Source of the DNA: Microbulbifer variabilis
GTDB taxonomy: Bacteria > Pseudomonadota > Gammaproteobacteria > Pseudomonadales > Cellvibrionaceae
NCBI RefSeq assembly: GCF_020524905.1
Contig: NZ_JAIVKI010000003.1
Span: forward strand, 248,001 to 312,000
DNA length: 64,000 nucleotides
Direction: 5' to 3'
Below, piece by piece: positions 37,392 through 46,322 of this stretch. The number at the start of each line of letters is the position of its first letter. The stretch's first letter is position 1. Made by a program: the position numbers and the translations under genes. A model generated the notes under the pieces. It had not been told where the DNA came from. It saw only the letters and a program-made list of their open reading frames with translations, and searched no databases.

Positions 37392-40300
37392 ATGGATGTT
37401 TTATTAAAACATGCTGAAAAACTTGCAGATCACTCTTTAAATGGTGTGTATATCCCTATTCGTAGCCGTATAGCTTATATGGTTAGTCATGGGCAAAGTT
37501 ATGCTAGTAATGGTTATGCAGTACGAACCCAGGGTATTGCCAAGGCACTGAAAAAGCACGCTTTAGACACGCTATGTTTTGTCCGTCCTGGGCGGCCTTG
37601 GGAGCTGGGGGCGAAGAAAAATGCCGTAGGGCCTGAAACCGTGGTCGATGGTGTGCGGTATATTCATAGCCGCTGGCCGAACGATCGAGCCCCGAAAGGA
37701 GAAAAGGCTCACCTGGAAGCTTGCGTGATGCGTTTTACTGAGTTATTTCAGATTTATCGTCCTTCGGCGGTATTAGCAGCCTCTGATTATATCGTAGGTC
37801 TGCCAGCATGGATTGCAGCAAAACGTCTTGGACTGCCCTTTTATAACGAAGTTAGAGGCTTCTGGGAGTTGTCTCGTGCGGCACGGGAGCCGGGTTTCGA
37901 GAATACTCCGACATTCAAAGTTGAAGCAGAGCGTGATGTTTTTGTCGGTAGGCAGGCTCGGAAAGTGTTTACCCTAAATCAGCCAATGAAGGATGAGCTG
38001 GCCAAGCGTGGTTTAGATACCGACAAGATCATTATTTTACCCAATGGGGTTAGAGAGCTACCAGAAATAAAGCATCCCGACCCGGTCCTAAGACAGGGAC
38101 TGGGTATTGACTCAGACGACATAGTGCTGGGTTATGTAGGAAGCTTTAATCCCTATGAAGGGTTGGATACCCTCATTGATGCCTGTGACGAACTAAGTAG
38201 GCAGGGTGAGAAAATCAAATTGTTATTGGTCGGGGATGAGCAGCCGGTAAACGAAGCTGTAGATGCTCACAAGGTTTTGGCGGACAACCCCTGGTTGATT
38301 CAAGTGGGTCGTATTCCTCATGAGCAAGTAGCGGACTACTACGCACTGATTGATACGATAGTGATCCCACGTAAGAAGCTGCCAGTATGTGAATTGGTAT
38401 CACCGATGAAGGCCGCCGAGGCATTGGCCTATGGAAAGGCGCTTGTAGTTTCGGACGTGGTGCCGCTAGTGGAATATGGAGTCAAGTATGATGACGTCGT
38501 ACAATTTGAGGCAGGTAATGTGGGTAGCCTTGTCATAGCTATTAAAAATCAAATTTTGGAGGGGCGTAATCCGGGGTTGAATCAGGCATTTCATTTATCT
38601 GAAGATAGGATATCACTCTTATTCGAAGAGTTTACTAATAATAATGAAACAGAGAAACCTAAAACATATTCAACATCCTCCACTAATGATGTTTTTTCTT
38701 TCCACTTGAAGAAAGAAGTCACATGGAAGCGCTTTGATTTAAAGGGCGATAACCTTATAAGAATTTTTGGGAAAATTAAAGTCATAAATGGCGATGACAA
38801 AGCTGGTGTGGTTTTAGTAGAACTCTTCGATAAAAAAGGTAATAAGGTATCTCCAGATGAAGTAGGCTTGCCAAAATCTGAAGTATTTGGTGGGGGCTTC
38901 ATGTACCTCAAGGATACAAAGGAAAATATAGACCAGCTTGCTTGCCTGCAAACAATGAGGGAAGTCGATTACTTAAGGCTAGGTTTTGTTATTTTCCATT
39001 GTATGGGAGATACAAAAATATCTGTCAGTGAATTGAGTGTTAATTCAAAAAAATTGAATCTTGAGAGCAGGAATAGTTTTCTCAAGGAAAATACAAATAA
39101 AAAAGCAAGGGATTTTAAAGTCGCTATTATTGCTGATGAATTTACATACAATAGTTTTTTAGAGGAATTTAAGGCGCTGCCTATAGAGCCAGATAATTGG
39201 CTTGAGGTTTTTGAAGCGGAAAGGCCGGATGTATTTTTCTGCGAATCAGCATGGACAGGAGCAGATTCAGTTAAGCGTCCATGGAAGGGGAGCATCTATG
39301 CAAGCATCAATTTTCGAGATGAAAACAGAAAGGTACTCTTTTCTATATTAGAGTATTGTAAGAAGGCTGCTATTCCTACTGTATTTTGGAACAAAGAAGA
39401 TCCGACGCACCATGATGATCAAGTTCATAATTTTGTAGACACGGCAAAACGGTTTGATTTCGTTTTTACGACGGCATCTGAATGCATTGAAAGCTATAAA
39501 AGGAATCACGGAATAAAAAATGTGTTTTCATTGCCATTTGCGAGTAATCCAAAGCTGTTTAATCCAACTGAAGTGAGTGAGCGTTCAGATCATGTTGTTT
39601 TTGCCGGTAGTTGGTATGCTAATCATGAAAAGCGTAGTGGAGTCATGGAAGCGATGCTGGATAGATTGATTGACGATGGCTTTAAGCTGGATATTTACGA
39701 TCGATTTCATGGTGCTGCTGATCCCTTGCATAAATGGCCAGAGAAGTACAATAAATTTTTGCTACCCTCCAAGCCACATAGTAAAATGCCTGGAGTTTAT
39801 AAGTCTAGTATTTATGGATTAAATTTTAATACTGTTGTCGAATCTAAGACAATGTTTGCTAGGCGTGTTTTCGAATTAATGTCTAGCAATACTTTGGTGA
39901 TCTCTAACCATTCAAAGGGAGTTGAAGATATGTTTGGGGAACTTGTGGTATACCCAGACATATATCCAGATCGCTTGAAGAAGCTTTCTAGAGAAGAAGT
40001 TAATGATTTACGTAATAGAGGATTACATAAGGTCCTTGGGGAGCATACTTATAGGCAGAGATGGAAGACAATACTGACAACCATTGGACTACCCTTTATT
40101 GATGAAGAAGTGACTTTGACGTTCATTGGTGTTGTAAAAAGAAAAGAGGAAGCCCTTTCTGCCATATCCTGGTATCAGCAATATGGCATAAAACTCAAAG
40201 GTTCTAAGCTTTTACTTGTTACTGACTCGTCCATGAATTCATTGGACATTGCAAATTTCTACCAAGACTATAATCGTTTTGGTATAACCGTGACTTCGTG

Positions 40301-40589
40301 TGCACACGCGGATAAATATGCAATTTCCGGTCGATATTGCCCTGTGCAGACATCTCATTTTATAACTTTAACTCCTGAAGTTTTTGAAAAGCCCATGAGA
40401 GTCGAAGAGGCACTACTTCATTTTCAGTACATGGATAATTATCCACTGGTGCTAGAGCGCTGCTTTGAGAACCGATATAAAGTAAAGGAAGTTGGAGGTG
40501 AGCGCACAATCTTAGATAAGTCTACCAATTTTATCAATTGGCTTTATTTGCATCGTGAATCCAAAAATTTTAAAGCTTACTTGGTATGA
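37392..40589 (+). CDS. Large two-headed glycosyltransferase: GT4 domain, beta domain, CgeB-like GT domain
   Basis: A protein of 1065 residues. Residues from about 25 to 400 form a GT4 glycosyltransferase (GQSYASNGYAVRTQGIAKAL; LGYVGSFNPYEGLDTLIDA; SPMKAAEALAYGKALVVSD). A beta-rich linker domain follows (FHLKKEVTWKRFDLKGDNL to about residue 575). The third part (about 580-900) is a CgeB-like/Glyco_trans_1_2 domain (VFWNKEDPTHHDDQ, VFAGSWYANHEKR, RRVFELMSSNTLVISN), and about 160 further residues are of unknown fold. Two transferase modules suggest addition of two different sugars. No good Shine-Dalgarno is seen for the ATG at 37392; an in-frame TTG at 37320 overlapping the wecC stop is an alternative. 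The second half is more AT-rich than the first. Confidence 0.8.
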   Translation: MDVLLKHAEKLADHSLNGVYIPIRSRIAYMVSHGQSYASNGYAVRTQGIAKALKKHALDTLCFVRPGRPWELGAKKNAVGPETVVDGVRYIHSRWPNDRAPKGEKAHLEACVMRFTELFQIYRPSAVLAASDYIVGLPAWIAAKRLGLPFYNEVRGFWELSRAAREPGFENTPTFKVEAERDVFVGRQARKVFTLNQPMKDELAKRGLDTDKIIILPNGVRELPEIKHPDPVLRQGLGIDSDDIVLGYVGSFNPYEGLDTLIDACDELSRQGEKIKLLLVGDEQPVNEAVDAHKVLADNPWLIQVGRIPHEQVADYYALIDTIVIPRKKLPVCELVSPMKAAEALAYGKALVVSDVVPLVEYGVKYDDVVQFEAGNVGSLVIAIKNQILEGRNPGLNQAFHLSEDRISLLFEEFTNNNETEKPKTYSTSSTNDVFSFHLKKEVTWKRFDLKGDNLIRIFGKIKVINGDDKAGVVLVELFDKKGNKVSPDEVGLPKSEVFGGGFMYLKDTKENIDQLACLQTMREVDYLRLGFVIFHCMGDTKISVSELSVNSKKLNLESRNSFLKENTNKKARDFKVAIIADEFTYNSFLEEFKALPIEPDNWLEVFEAERPDVFFCESAWTGADSVKRPWKGSIYASINFRDENRKVLFSILEYCKKAAIPTVFWNKEDPTHHDDQVHNFVDTAKRFDFVFTTASECIESYKRNHGIKNVFSLPFASNPKLFNPTEVSERSDHVVFAGSWYANHEKRSGVMEAMLDRLIDDGFKLDIYDRFHGAADPLHKWPEKYNKFLLPSKPHSKMPGVYKSSIYGLNFNTVVESKTMFARRVFELMSSNTLVISNHSKGVEDMFGELVVYPDIYPDRLKKLSREEVNDLRNRGLHKVLGEHTYRQRWKTILTTIGLPFIDEEVTLTFIGVVKRKEEALSAISWYQQYGIKLKGSKLLLVTDSSMNSLDIANFYQDYNRFGITVTSCAHADKYAISGRYCPVQTSHFITLTPEVFEKPMRVEEALLHFQYMDNYPLVLERCFENRYKVKEVGGERTILDKSTNFINWLYLHRESKNFKAYLV

Positions 40590-40590
40590 A

Positions 40591-42564
40591 ATGATGCTAG
40601 TTTCCTTGATTATTCCTTGTTTTAACGCCATCGACAAAATCGGTCGATGCCTGGCATCATTAGAGCAAGTCCGTTTTATTGAAAATCAATATGAGGTCTT
40701 AATAATTGATGACTGTTCAAATGATGGTACTGATTCCTTTGTAAGGAAAGAGTGTTCGAAGAAGGATAATTGGCACTTCTTTCGGCTTGAAACAAATAGT
40801 GGCTCTCCTTCTATGCCCAGAAATATTGGGATAAAACATGCTCGAGGTAAGTACGTTTACTTTCTTGATTGTGATGACGAAATATTGCCTGATGCTCTGA
40901 ATGATCTCTATAACTTGGCCGTGAAAGAGGATGCTTGCTTAGTGCGCTCTGCCCTGCTAGCTGATGATGGAAAAAATAGGATGTTGATGAATCAACTTCC
41001 TGACTGGAGTTTTGGTCTGACGCTAAAGCAACGCATTGAGATGATTATTTCTAAGCAAAGTACCGTAGTCACAAATTTTGTTAAGCGCGAATTGCTTGTA
41101 GAGAATAATATAAGGTGGCCTGAACATCTACGTATGGGTGAAGATACGGTCTTTCTAGCGGAGGTCATGGTTGCTGCGGAGCGAATAGAGTATCTTAATA
41201 AACCTACCTTTGTTTACTTCAAACTTCCGTCCTTAACACCTGCTAGCACACAGAGGTATGGTAAAAAAGAGCTTTCTGATCATTTAAATGTTTGGTCAAA
41301 AGCTCAGTTACTACTGAATAAGAAAGGTATAAACTATATCGAAAAACGAATTCATATAGGCCTAAAAGTTGCATTAGAGTTTTTAATATATCGTAATCGT
41401 GGTGATGTAGATCAGGAATCGTTTAATGCTTTGTTTGATTTTATTCGAGGCCATTGGTCTATTATCAAATCTATTTCACTTTCTAAGAGACTCAAGGAGC
41501 TGTTAAGTGCAGTTTATGAAGGCGATTACATTTCTTTTAGAGAACTGGCAAAACCTAGGTTACTCATAGCCGGTCATGATTTAAAATTTATCAGTGATGC
41601 ATTTCCAGAACTGGAAAGATATTTTACTATTCGAACTGATGTGTGGTCAGGACATGCAATTCATGATGAAAAGAATAGTCAAGATTGCCTCGAGTGGGCC
41701 GATTATATTTGGTGTGAATGGCTGCTCGGCAATGCAGAATGGTACGCACGGCATAAGCAGCCATGTCAAAGGCTCGTGGTTAGAATGCACCGTATGGAAC
41801 TTGGACGCGATCATGGAACAAGAATTGATATTAATAAAGTAGATGGAGTAATTGCCGTTTCAACCTTTTTCTTTGAACGGCTGCTTGAAAAGTTTCCAAA
41901 TATTCCACGCGAAAAAGCGAAGCTAATTCATAATTATGTAAGAGTTGACGGTTATGACAAAACATGGCATGCAGATCGCCTGTTTACTGTAGGAATTATT
42001 GGGATTCTCCCCTGTCGTAAGGGCTTTAAAAGAGCTTTAGAAATTCTGAATAAGCTAAAACATATCGACGCCAGATTTAACTTGAAAGTATTTGGTAAGG
42101 TGGCTGAGGACTTGCATTGGGTTGCCAATAATTCTACAGAAATGAAATATTTTTCTGAATGTCGTGAATACATAGATAAGAATAACCTAAGTGAATCGGT
42201 AGATTTTGTTGGTCATGTTGATATAAAGACAGAATTAGCAAGGCATAGAGTTGGATATGTACTTTCAGTGAGTGATCCTGAATTTGACTTTCCTGGGCCC
42301 GAAAGCTTCCATCTAGCTGTTGCGGATGGGTTTTCAGCAGGATGTGTGTCGCTGTTGTTGCATTGGCAAGGTTGTGAATATATCTGGCCAAAATCAGCAA
42401 TACTGGAGAGTGTAAATGAAATCGTCAATGAGATTCTTTATCTTAAAGAAAGTAAGGATGAATTTTTTAGGCGGGCTAGAGATGGAGAATCCTTCATAAA
42501 GAAATGGTATGATATCGATTGCTTCGTGGAGAAGGTGAAGGATTTGTTTTTAGAGCTCTCCTAG
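40591..42564 (+). CDS. Two-domain glycosyltransferase: GT2 domain plus GT4-like domain
   Basis: A 657-residue protein. Residues 1 to about 240 are a GT2 domain: VSLIIPCFNAIDKIGRCLASL, VLIIDDCSNDGT, and YFLDCDDEILPDAL with the metal-binding acids. After a helical linker, residues from about 330 resemble the second half of a GT4/GT1 enzyme: VVRMHRMELGRDHG, VDGVIAVSTFFFERLLEKF, VGIIGILPCRKGFKRALEIL and FPGPESFHLAVADGFSAG. The start ATG lies 2 nt after the stop of the preceding gene, so the two giant transferases are made together. Confidence 0.82.
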   Translation: MMLVSLIIPCFNAIDKIGRCLASLEQVRFIENQYEVLIIDDCSNDGTDSFVRKECSKKDNWHFFRLETNSGSPSMPRNIGIKHARGKYVYFLDCDDEILPDALNDLYNLAVKEDACLVRSALLADDGKNRMLMNQLPDWSFGLTLKQRIEMIISKQSTVVTNFVKRELLVENNIRWPEHLRMGEDTVFLAEVMVAAERIEYLNKPTFVYFKLPSLTPASTQRYGKKELSDHLNVWSKAQLLLNKKGINYIEKRIHIGLKVALEFLIYRNRGDVDQESFNALFDFIRGHWSIIKSISLSKRLKELLSAVYEGDYISFRELAKPRLLIAGHDLKFISDAFPELERYFTIRTDVWSGHAIHDEKNSQDCLEWADYIWCEWLLGNAEWYARHKQPCQRLVVRMHRMELGRDHGTRIDINKVDGVIAVSTFFFERLLEKFPNIPREKAKLIHNYVRVDGYDKTWHADRLFTVGIIGILPCRKGFKRALEILNKLKHIDARFNLKVFGKVAEDLHWVANNSTEMKYFSECREYIDKNNLSESVDFVGHVDIKTELARHRVGYVLSVSDPEFDFPGPESFHLAVADGFSAGCVSLLLHWQGCEYIWPKSAILESVNEIVNEILYLKESKDEFFRRARDGESFIKKWYDIDCFVEKVKDLFLELS

Positions 42565-42688
42565 TGGGTTTTAGATTTCTTAACCATTGATATAGTTTTT
42601 ATTCGTTAAGAGTTTTAATGGAGTATCGAAACCTTAATGGTATGTTTCGACAATAATAAAATTGTTGCTAGTTGAGTTTTGAAATATT

Positions 42689-44260
42689 ATGGATCAATTA
42701 TCTGATTGCTATAGTGCTGGCAGATTGCTTCAGGGTGCGACACCATACTCAAAAATTGATGTGTTGAGTGCGGCTGATAAAGCCTTAGACGGAATTATTA
42801 TTTTACCAATTGTAGGAATAGTCAATGTTAATAAATCTGATGGAAGTATAGATTGGTTAAATAGTTTTGAAGACGAAGATGGTGGAAATAGCAAAAGACT
42901 ATGGTTTCAATCTTTGGTCGTTGTGGACTATTTACTTAAAGCTTATGCGGTTTACGGTAACGATATTTACTGGAATAAAGCAGTTGAAATTTTTGAGGAT
43001 TTCTTGAGCTGCCTGACCGCACTATCTGATGATGACAGTACCTTCTATCGTGATGAGCATGCTGTATCTAATAGAACCCTAGTGCTTTTGCAATTTTATC
43101 ATTGCCTTACTAGGATCCCAGATCCGGGTAAATACTTTCGATTGCGAAAGAAAGTTTTGCAGTTAATTGAAGAGCATGCTAATTGGTTGAGTGATAATGA
43201 AAATTATGTTAGCAACAACCATGGTGTGATGATGGATCGTGTGTTACTTAAAGTATGCGATACTGTTAGCCATATGTTCCAAAATAGAATTGGTATTTGG
43301 GTTAAGACTGCAGAAGAGCGTCTGGAGGCTATGATTGACAGAACATTTGATAGTGATGGCTGCTGCAAAGAAAATAGTGCAGCTTATCATTTGTTGAATG
43401 TAGCGCTATTCCAATCATTAGTGCCACTTCTTAAAGATAATATCAAGTTAACTAAAAAACTAAATCTCGCTGAAGAAATTTCTTATTTATTCATCTATGA
43501 AGATGGAACAGTTCCCCTTGTAGGAGACTCAGAAGAAAAGCCGCCCGTCACTGTTCCTACATCTATTTATAAAGGCAAGATGGGTTATGGGGTTTTTCCA
43601 GAAGCCGGTTTTGCGATAATTAAAGATGAGAAATTGCATTTAACAGCCCGCTGTGGCGGTAGTGAGTTTTCTCATCGTCATATTGATGATACAAGTCTAA
43701 CCCTAAGGTATCGAGGAGTACAGTTAATAACTGATCCTGGTATGTTTAGTTATGATTCGTCAAGCCCTCGTCGCCGGCATATGATTTCATGCTCTGGCCA
43801 CAGTGGTTTTTATACGGAAGCCTGCAAAAAAGTAAAATTCAAAAATTTTGAATCTGCAGTTGATCTCGGAGAAATAAAAAGTTTAGAGGGTAGCTCCGGA
43901 TTCAATATTTCCATGAAAAGTTATCTTGATAAAAATGCCATTATTTCTAGGAATGTTTTTTATGCAGGCACCGATTATATAGTCATCGAAGACTTTTTAG
44001 AAAGTTCGGTAAGCAATAAGTGGCAGCAACAATGGATGATACCCAGTGATTGTAAGGTTAAAATAAACAACTATGCATTGAGTATTGAATCTTCCGGAGT
44101 GAGTATAGGGTTAAGTTGGTATTCAAGTCGAGACTTTGAAATTGAAATCATTGATGCGTTGTCTTCAAGAAATTTTATGGATCTTGATGATTGCAAGTGC
44201 ATTTTGATTAAAGGGTGTTCTAAAGATGTAAAACTTTTCACGATGCTAAGATTGCTGTAG
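42689..44260 (+). CDS. Heparinase II/III-fold protein (lyase or uronate epimerase), no signal peptide
   Basis: A 523-residue protein with the two parts of the heparinase II/III superfamily: an N-terminal alpha/alpha toroid (to about residue 285) and a C-terminal beta-sandwich domain. Likely catalytic elements are NYVSNNHGVMMDR, the Tyr-His of NSAAYHLLN, and the metal/His motif EFSHRHIDDTSLTLRYRG with ITDPGMFSYD. Family members cleave uronic-acid polysaccharides by beta-elimination. The related dermatan sulfate epimerase uses the same fold to invert uronates at C5. Unlike most secreted lyases it has no signal peptide, so it would act in the cytoplasm on the nascent chain. Two sulfotransferase genes follow. 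Lyase or epimerase cannot be decided here. Confidence 0.72.
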   Translation: MDQLSDCYSAGRLLQGATPYSKIDVLSAADKALDGIIILPIVGIVNVNKSDGSIDWLNSFEDEDGGNSKRLWFQSLVVVDYLLKAYAVYGNDIYWNKAVEIFEDFLSCLTALSDDDSTFYRDEHAVSNRTLVLLQFYHCLTRIPDPGKYFRLRKKVLQLIEEHANWLSDNENYVSNNHGVMMDRVLLKVCDTVSHMFQNRIGIWVKTAEERLEAMIDRTFDSDGCCKENSAAYHLLNVALFQSLVPLLKDNIKLTKKLNLAEEISYLFIYEDGTVPLVGDSEEKPPVTVPTSIYKGKMGYGVFPEAGFAIIKDEKLHLTARCGGSEFSHRHIDDTSLTLRYRGVQLITDPGMFSYDSSSPRRRHMISCSGHSGFYTEACKKVKFKNFESAVDLGEIKSLEGSSGFNISMKSYLDKNAIISRNVFYAGTDYIVIEDFLESSVSNKWQQQWMIPSDCKVKINNYALSIESSGVSIGLSWYSSRDFEIEIIDALSSRNFMDLDDCKCILIKGCSKDVKLFTMLRLL

Positions 44261-44275
44261 TAAAGGAGTTTTTTA

Positions 44276-45022
44276 ATGGCTGTTAGAGAGATATTTGAAA
44301 ACAACAAACCAAGGAAGGACTTTGAGATTAGTACTCATATCTCCCTTAAAAATAAATATGTTTTTGTTCAGATAAGCAAAGCAGCTAGCAGTAATGTTAA
44401 ATCATTAATTCAAGCTGCTGAATTTCATGGTACACCATGGAATGTTACCAATGTAAATGATAAATGGTATAGCCCACACATTTCGCCGTTTCAGATTTCT
44501 GATGAGTTTCTTGGGGAGATCTTTGAGAAGGGTTCAGATTTCAAAATTACAACTTTTGTTAGGAATCCATTTTCTAGACTTCTTTCCTGTTATCTACATC
44601 GAATTGTTGCCCAACCAGAATCGCCGAGTAATAAAGTACTAAAACGATTAACTGGTGGAAGGGGAGGGAGGGATGTTACCTTTAACGAGTTTATTGAAAT
44701 TATTTGCAGTCAAAATTCTGTTGATCAAGAAGCTCACTGGAGATGTCAGAGTGACGATCTTGCAGTTGACCATATAAAATATGATTTTATAGGCAAACTA
44801 GAGAATATAGATCATGACCTAGGAGAGCTACTTTCTCTGATATATAACAAGGAGATTGCACATCAACTAATTAAAAAGGTTAAGTTAGACATGTCTCCTA
44901 TGAAAACGAATTCCAGTGAGAGGTTGTTGGAGTATTATAGTGATAAATCAACAGTTGATTGTGTTTTGAATCGATACGAGAAAGATTTCTTACAATTTAA
45001 TTACTCTATGCAATTAAATTAA
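44276..45022 (+). CDS. Carbohydrate sulfotransferase (Sulfotransfer_2 / CHST8-14-like)
   Basis: A 248-residue protein with both PAPS-binding elements: YVFVQISKAASSNVKSLI (5'-phosphosulfate loop) and TTFVRNPFSRLLSCYLHR (3'-phosphate loop with Arg and Ser). The V-x-K-A-x-S/C-S-N form of the first loop is like chondroitin/dermatan 4-O-sulfotransferases and HNK-1 sulfotransferase, not like the HIPKTAGTS form at 23238. It begins 15 nt after the heparinase-fold gene with AAAGGAG upstream. That neighbour, shared with animal glycosaminoglycan modification, suggests a sulfated uronic-acid polymer (inference). Confidence 0.8.
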   Translation: MAVREIFENNKPRKDFEISTHISLKNKYVFVQISKAASSNVKSLIQAAEFHGTPWNVTNVNDKWYSPHISPFQISDEFLGEIFEKGSDFKITTFVRNPFSRLLSCYLHRIVAQPESPSNKVLKRLTGGRGGRDVTFNEFIEIICSQNSVDQEAHWRCQSDDLAVDHIKYDFIGKLENIDHDLGELLSLIYNKEIAHQLIKKVKLDMSPMKTNSSERLLEYYSDKSTVDCVLNRYEKDFLQFNYSMQLN

Positions 45023-45188
45023 TAATTATTTTATTTTGATTGTAAGTTCAGGGTGGAATTCTATTTTTTGTGTGATTTGAGATTAATGTTTTTGTATGCC
45101 TGTATTTTATTCTGCGGTCGTCCGTCGATACTCATTGTGTGATACTAAAATATCTAATTTGTTCTATTAGTGCAATCGGGAAGAGCTA

Positions 45189-45731
45189 ATGACTACTAAG
45201 GTTTTCTGTATTGGGTTCCATAAGACGGGTACATCGAGTCTTGCTGAAGCACTTAAAATGTTGGGTTATAAGGTAACTGGTCCCAATGGTGTAGGTGATC
45301 CAGATATTTCTAATAATGTTTACCGGATGGCCTTTCAGTTGGTTGATAAGTTTGATGCGTTTCAGGATAACCCATGGCCCTTATTATTTAAGATAATGGA
45401 TGCAAAGTGTCCTGGAAGTAAATTTATATTAACCGTTAGGGAGCCTAGAGCCTGGATTGAAAGTGTTGTTAAGCATTTTGGTCGTCGAGAAACGCCAATG
45501 AGAAAATGGATATATGGACTCGGAATGCCGGAAGGTAATGAAGGTATTTATATGAAACGATATAATGCCCATAACAACGAGGTTTTAGACTATTTTGAGG
45601 CTCGGCCAAGGGACTTATTGATTATGGATCTTGCGAAGGGGAGTGGTTGGAAAGAGCTATGTGGTTTCTTAGAGAAGCAAATTCCTAACATTCCTTTCCC
45701 TCATGCAAATAAAGCGTTGGACAGATGTTAG
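45189..45731 (+). CDS. Sulfotransferase family protein (Sulfotransfer_4-like)
   Basis: A 180-residue protein beginning KVFCIGFHKTGTSSLAEALKMLGY, the 5'-phosphosulfate loop of a third sulfotransferase subgroup, with KFILTVREPRAWIESVVKHF as the 3'-phosphate loop and a tail (GSGWKELCGFLEKQIPNIPFPHANK) typical of this family. It is somewhat short but seems complete. Acceptor unknown; with the gene at 44276 it would give a second sulfation activity in locus B. Confidence 0.78.
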   Translation: MTTKVFCIGFHKTGTSSLAEALKMLGYKVTGPNGVGDPDISNNVYRMAFQLVDKFDAFQDNPWPLLFKIMDAKCPGSKFILTVREPRAWIESVVKHFGRRETPMRKWIYGLGMPEGNEGIYMKRYNAHNNEVLDYFEARPRDLLIMDLAKGSGWKELCGFLEKQIPNIPFPHANKALDRC

Positions 45732-46322
45732 GGCCGAATCCTGGCCTTGGCCATCAGCGAAGCTGTAGGTTACTCTGATGCAGTGGCGAAGGTGCTTTGG
45801 ATCTGGGGTTAATAATGCAGGTAATTTTAATTATTGTGAGGGGGGTTGTCGTTCACCATGGTCATTAGAAATAATATCTTCTCATTATAATAAGGGCGCG
45901 TATTATGCTGGCGACAAAAAGGTAGTTCGCCAGGCTGGCGTTGACCACGTGATGGGAATATTGTTACGTAAGTATACGGAGCAGGGTGTGGACCCATTGG
46001 ATTTGGAAGAAGCATGTGTAGTTTGTGATGAAGAAAACTTGGATGCATAACGTAACGTAGGAATGGCTATTATCTTGGTCGAATACAAGTTTGTTACGTT
46101 ATTGGTTTAGCGCTACCTGCTTTTCTGAGGTATGCCGAGACTAGCGAATTTCCTTTTGGGGCGACAGATATCTGGTATTTATGTGTTTCTTTACTGCCTT
46201 GAATGACATTTAAATGGTTTTGGTGAATAACACATTCTTTTTTGTGTGAGTCTGCAGGACTTGTAAACAGCCGTATCTCACCCTTGCACTTCGGCATAGA
46301 ATTTGGCGTCATAAGGTTCGAA
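45732..46322. other. Gap with only a doubtful 90-codon ORF
   Basis: A 90-codon ORF at 45778-46050 on the + strand (ending DEENLDA) is open but has no ribosome binding site, no recognised domain and an odd composition; it may be a gene remnant. Otherwise I see nothing. Confidence 0.4.

Noticed and set aside
42626-42650. Inverted repeat TCGAAAC / GTTTCGA before the heparinase-fold gene
   Set aside because: Seven-bp arms with an 11-nt loop and no T tract; of a size expected by chance in a window this long.
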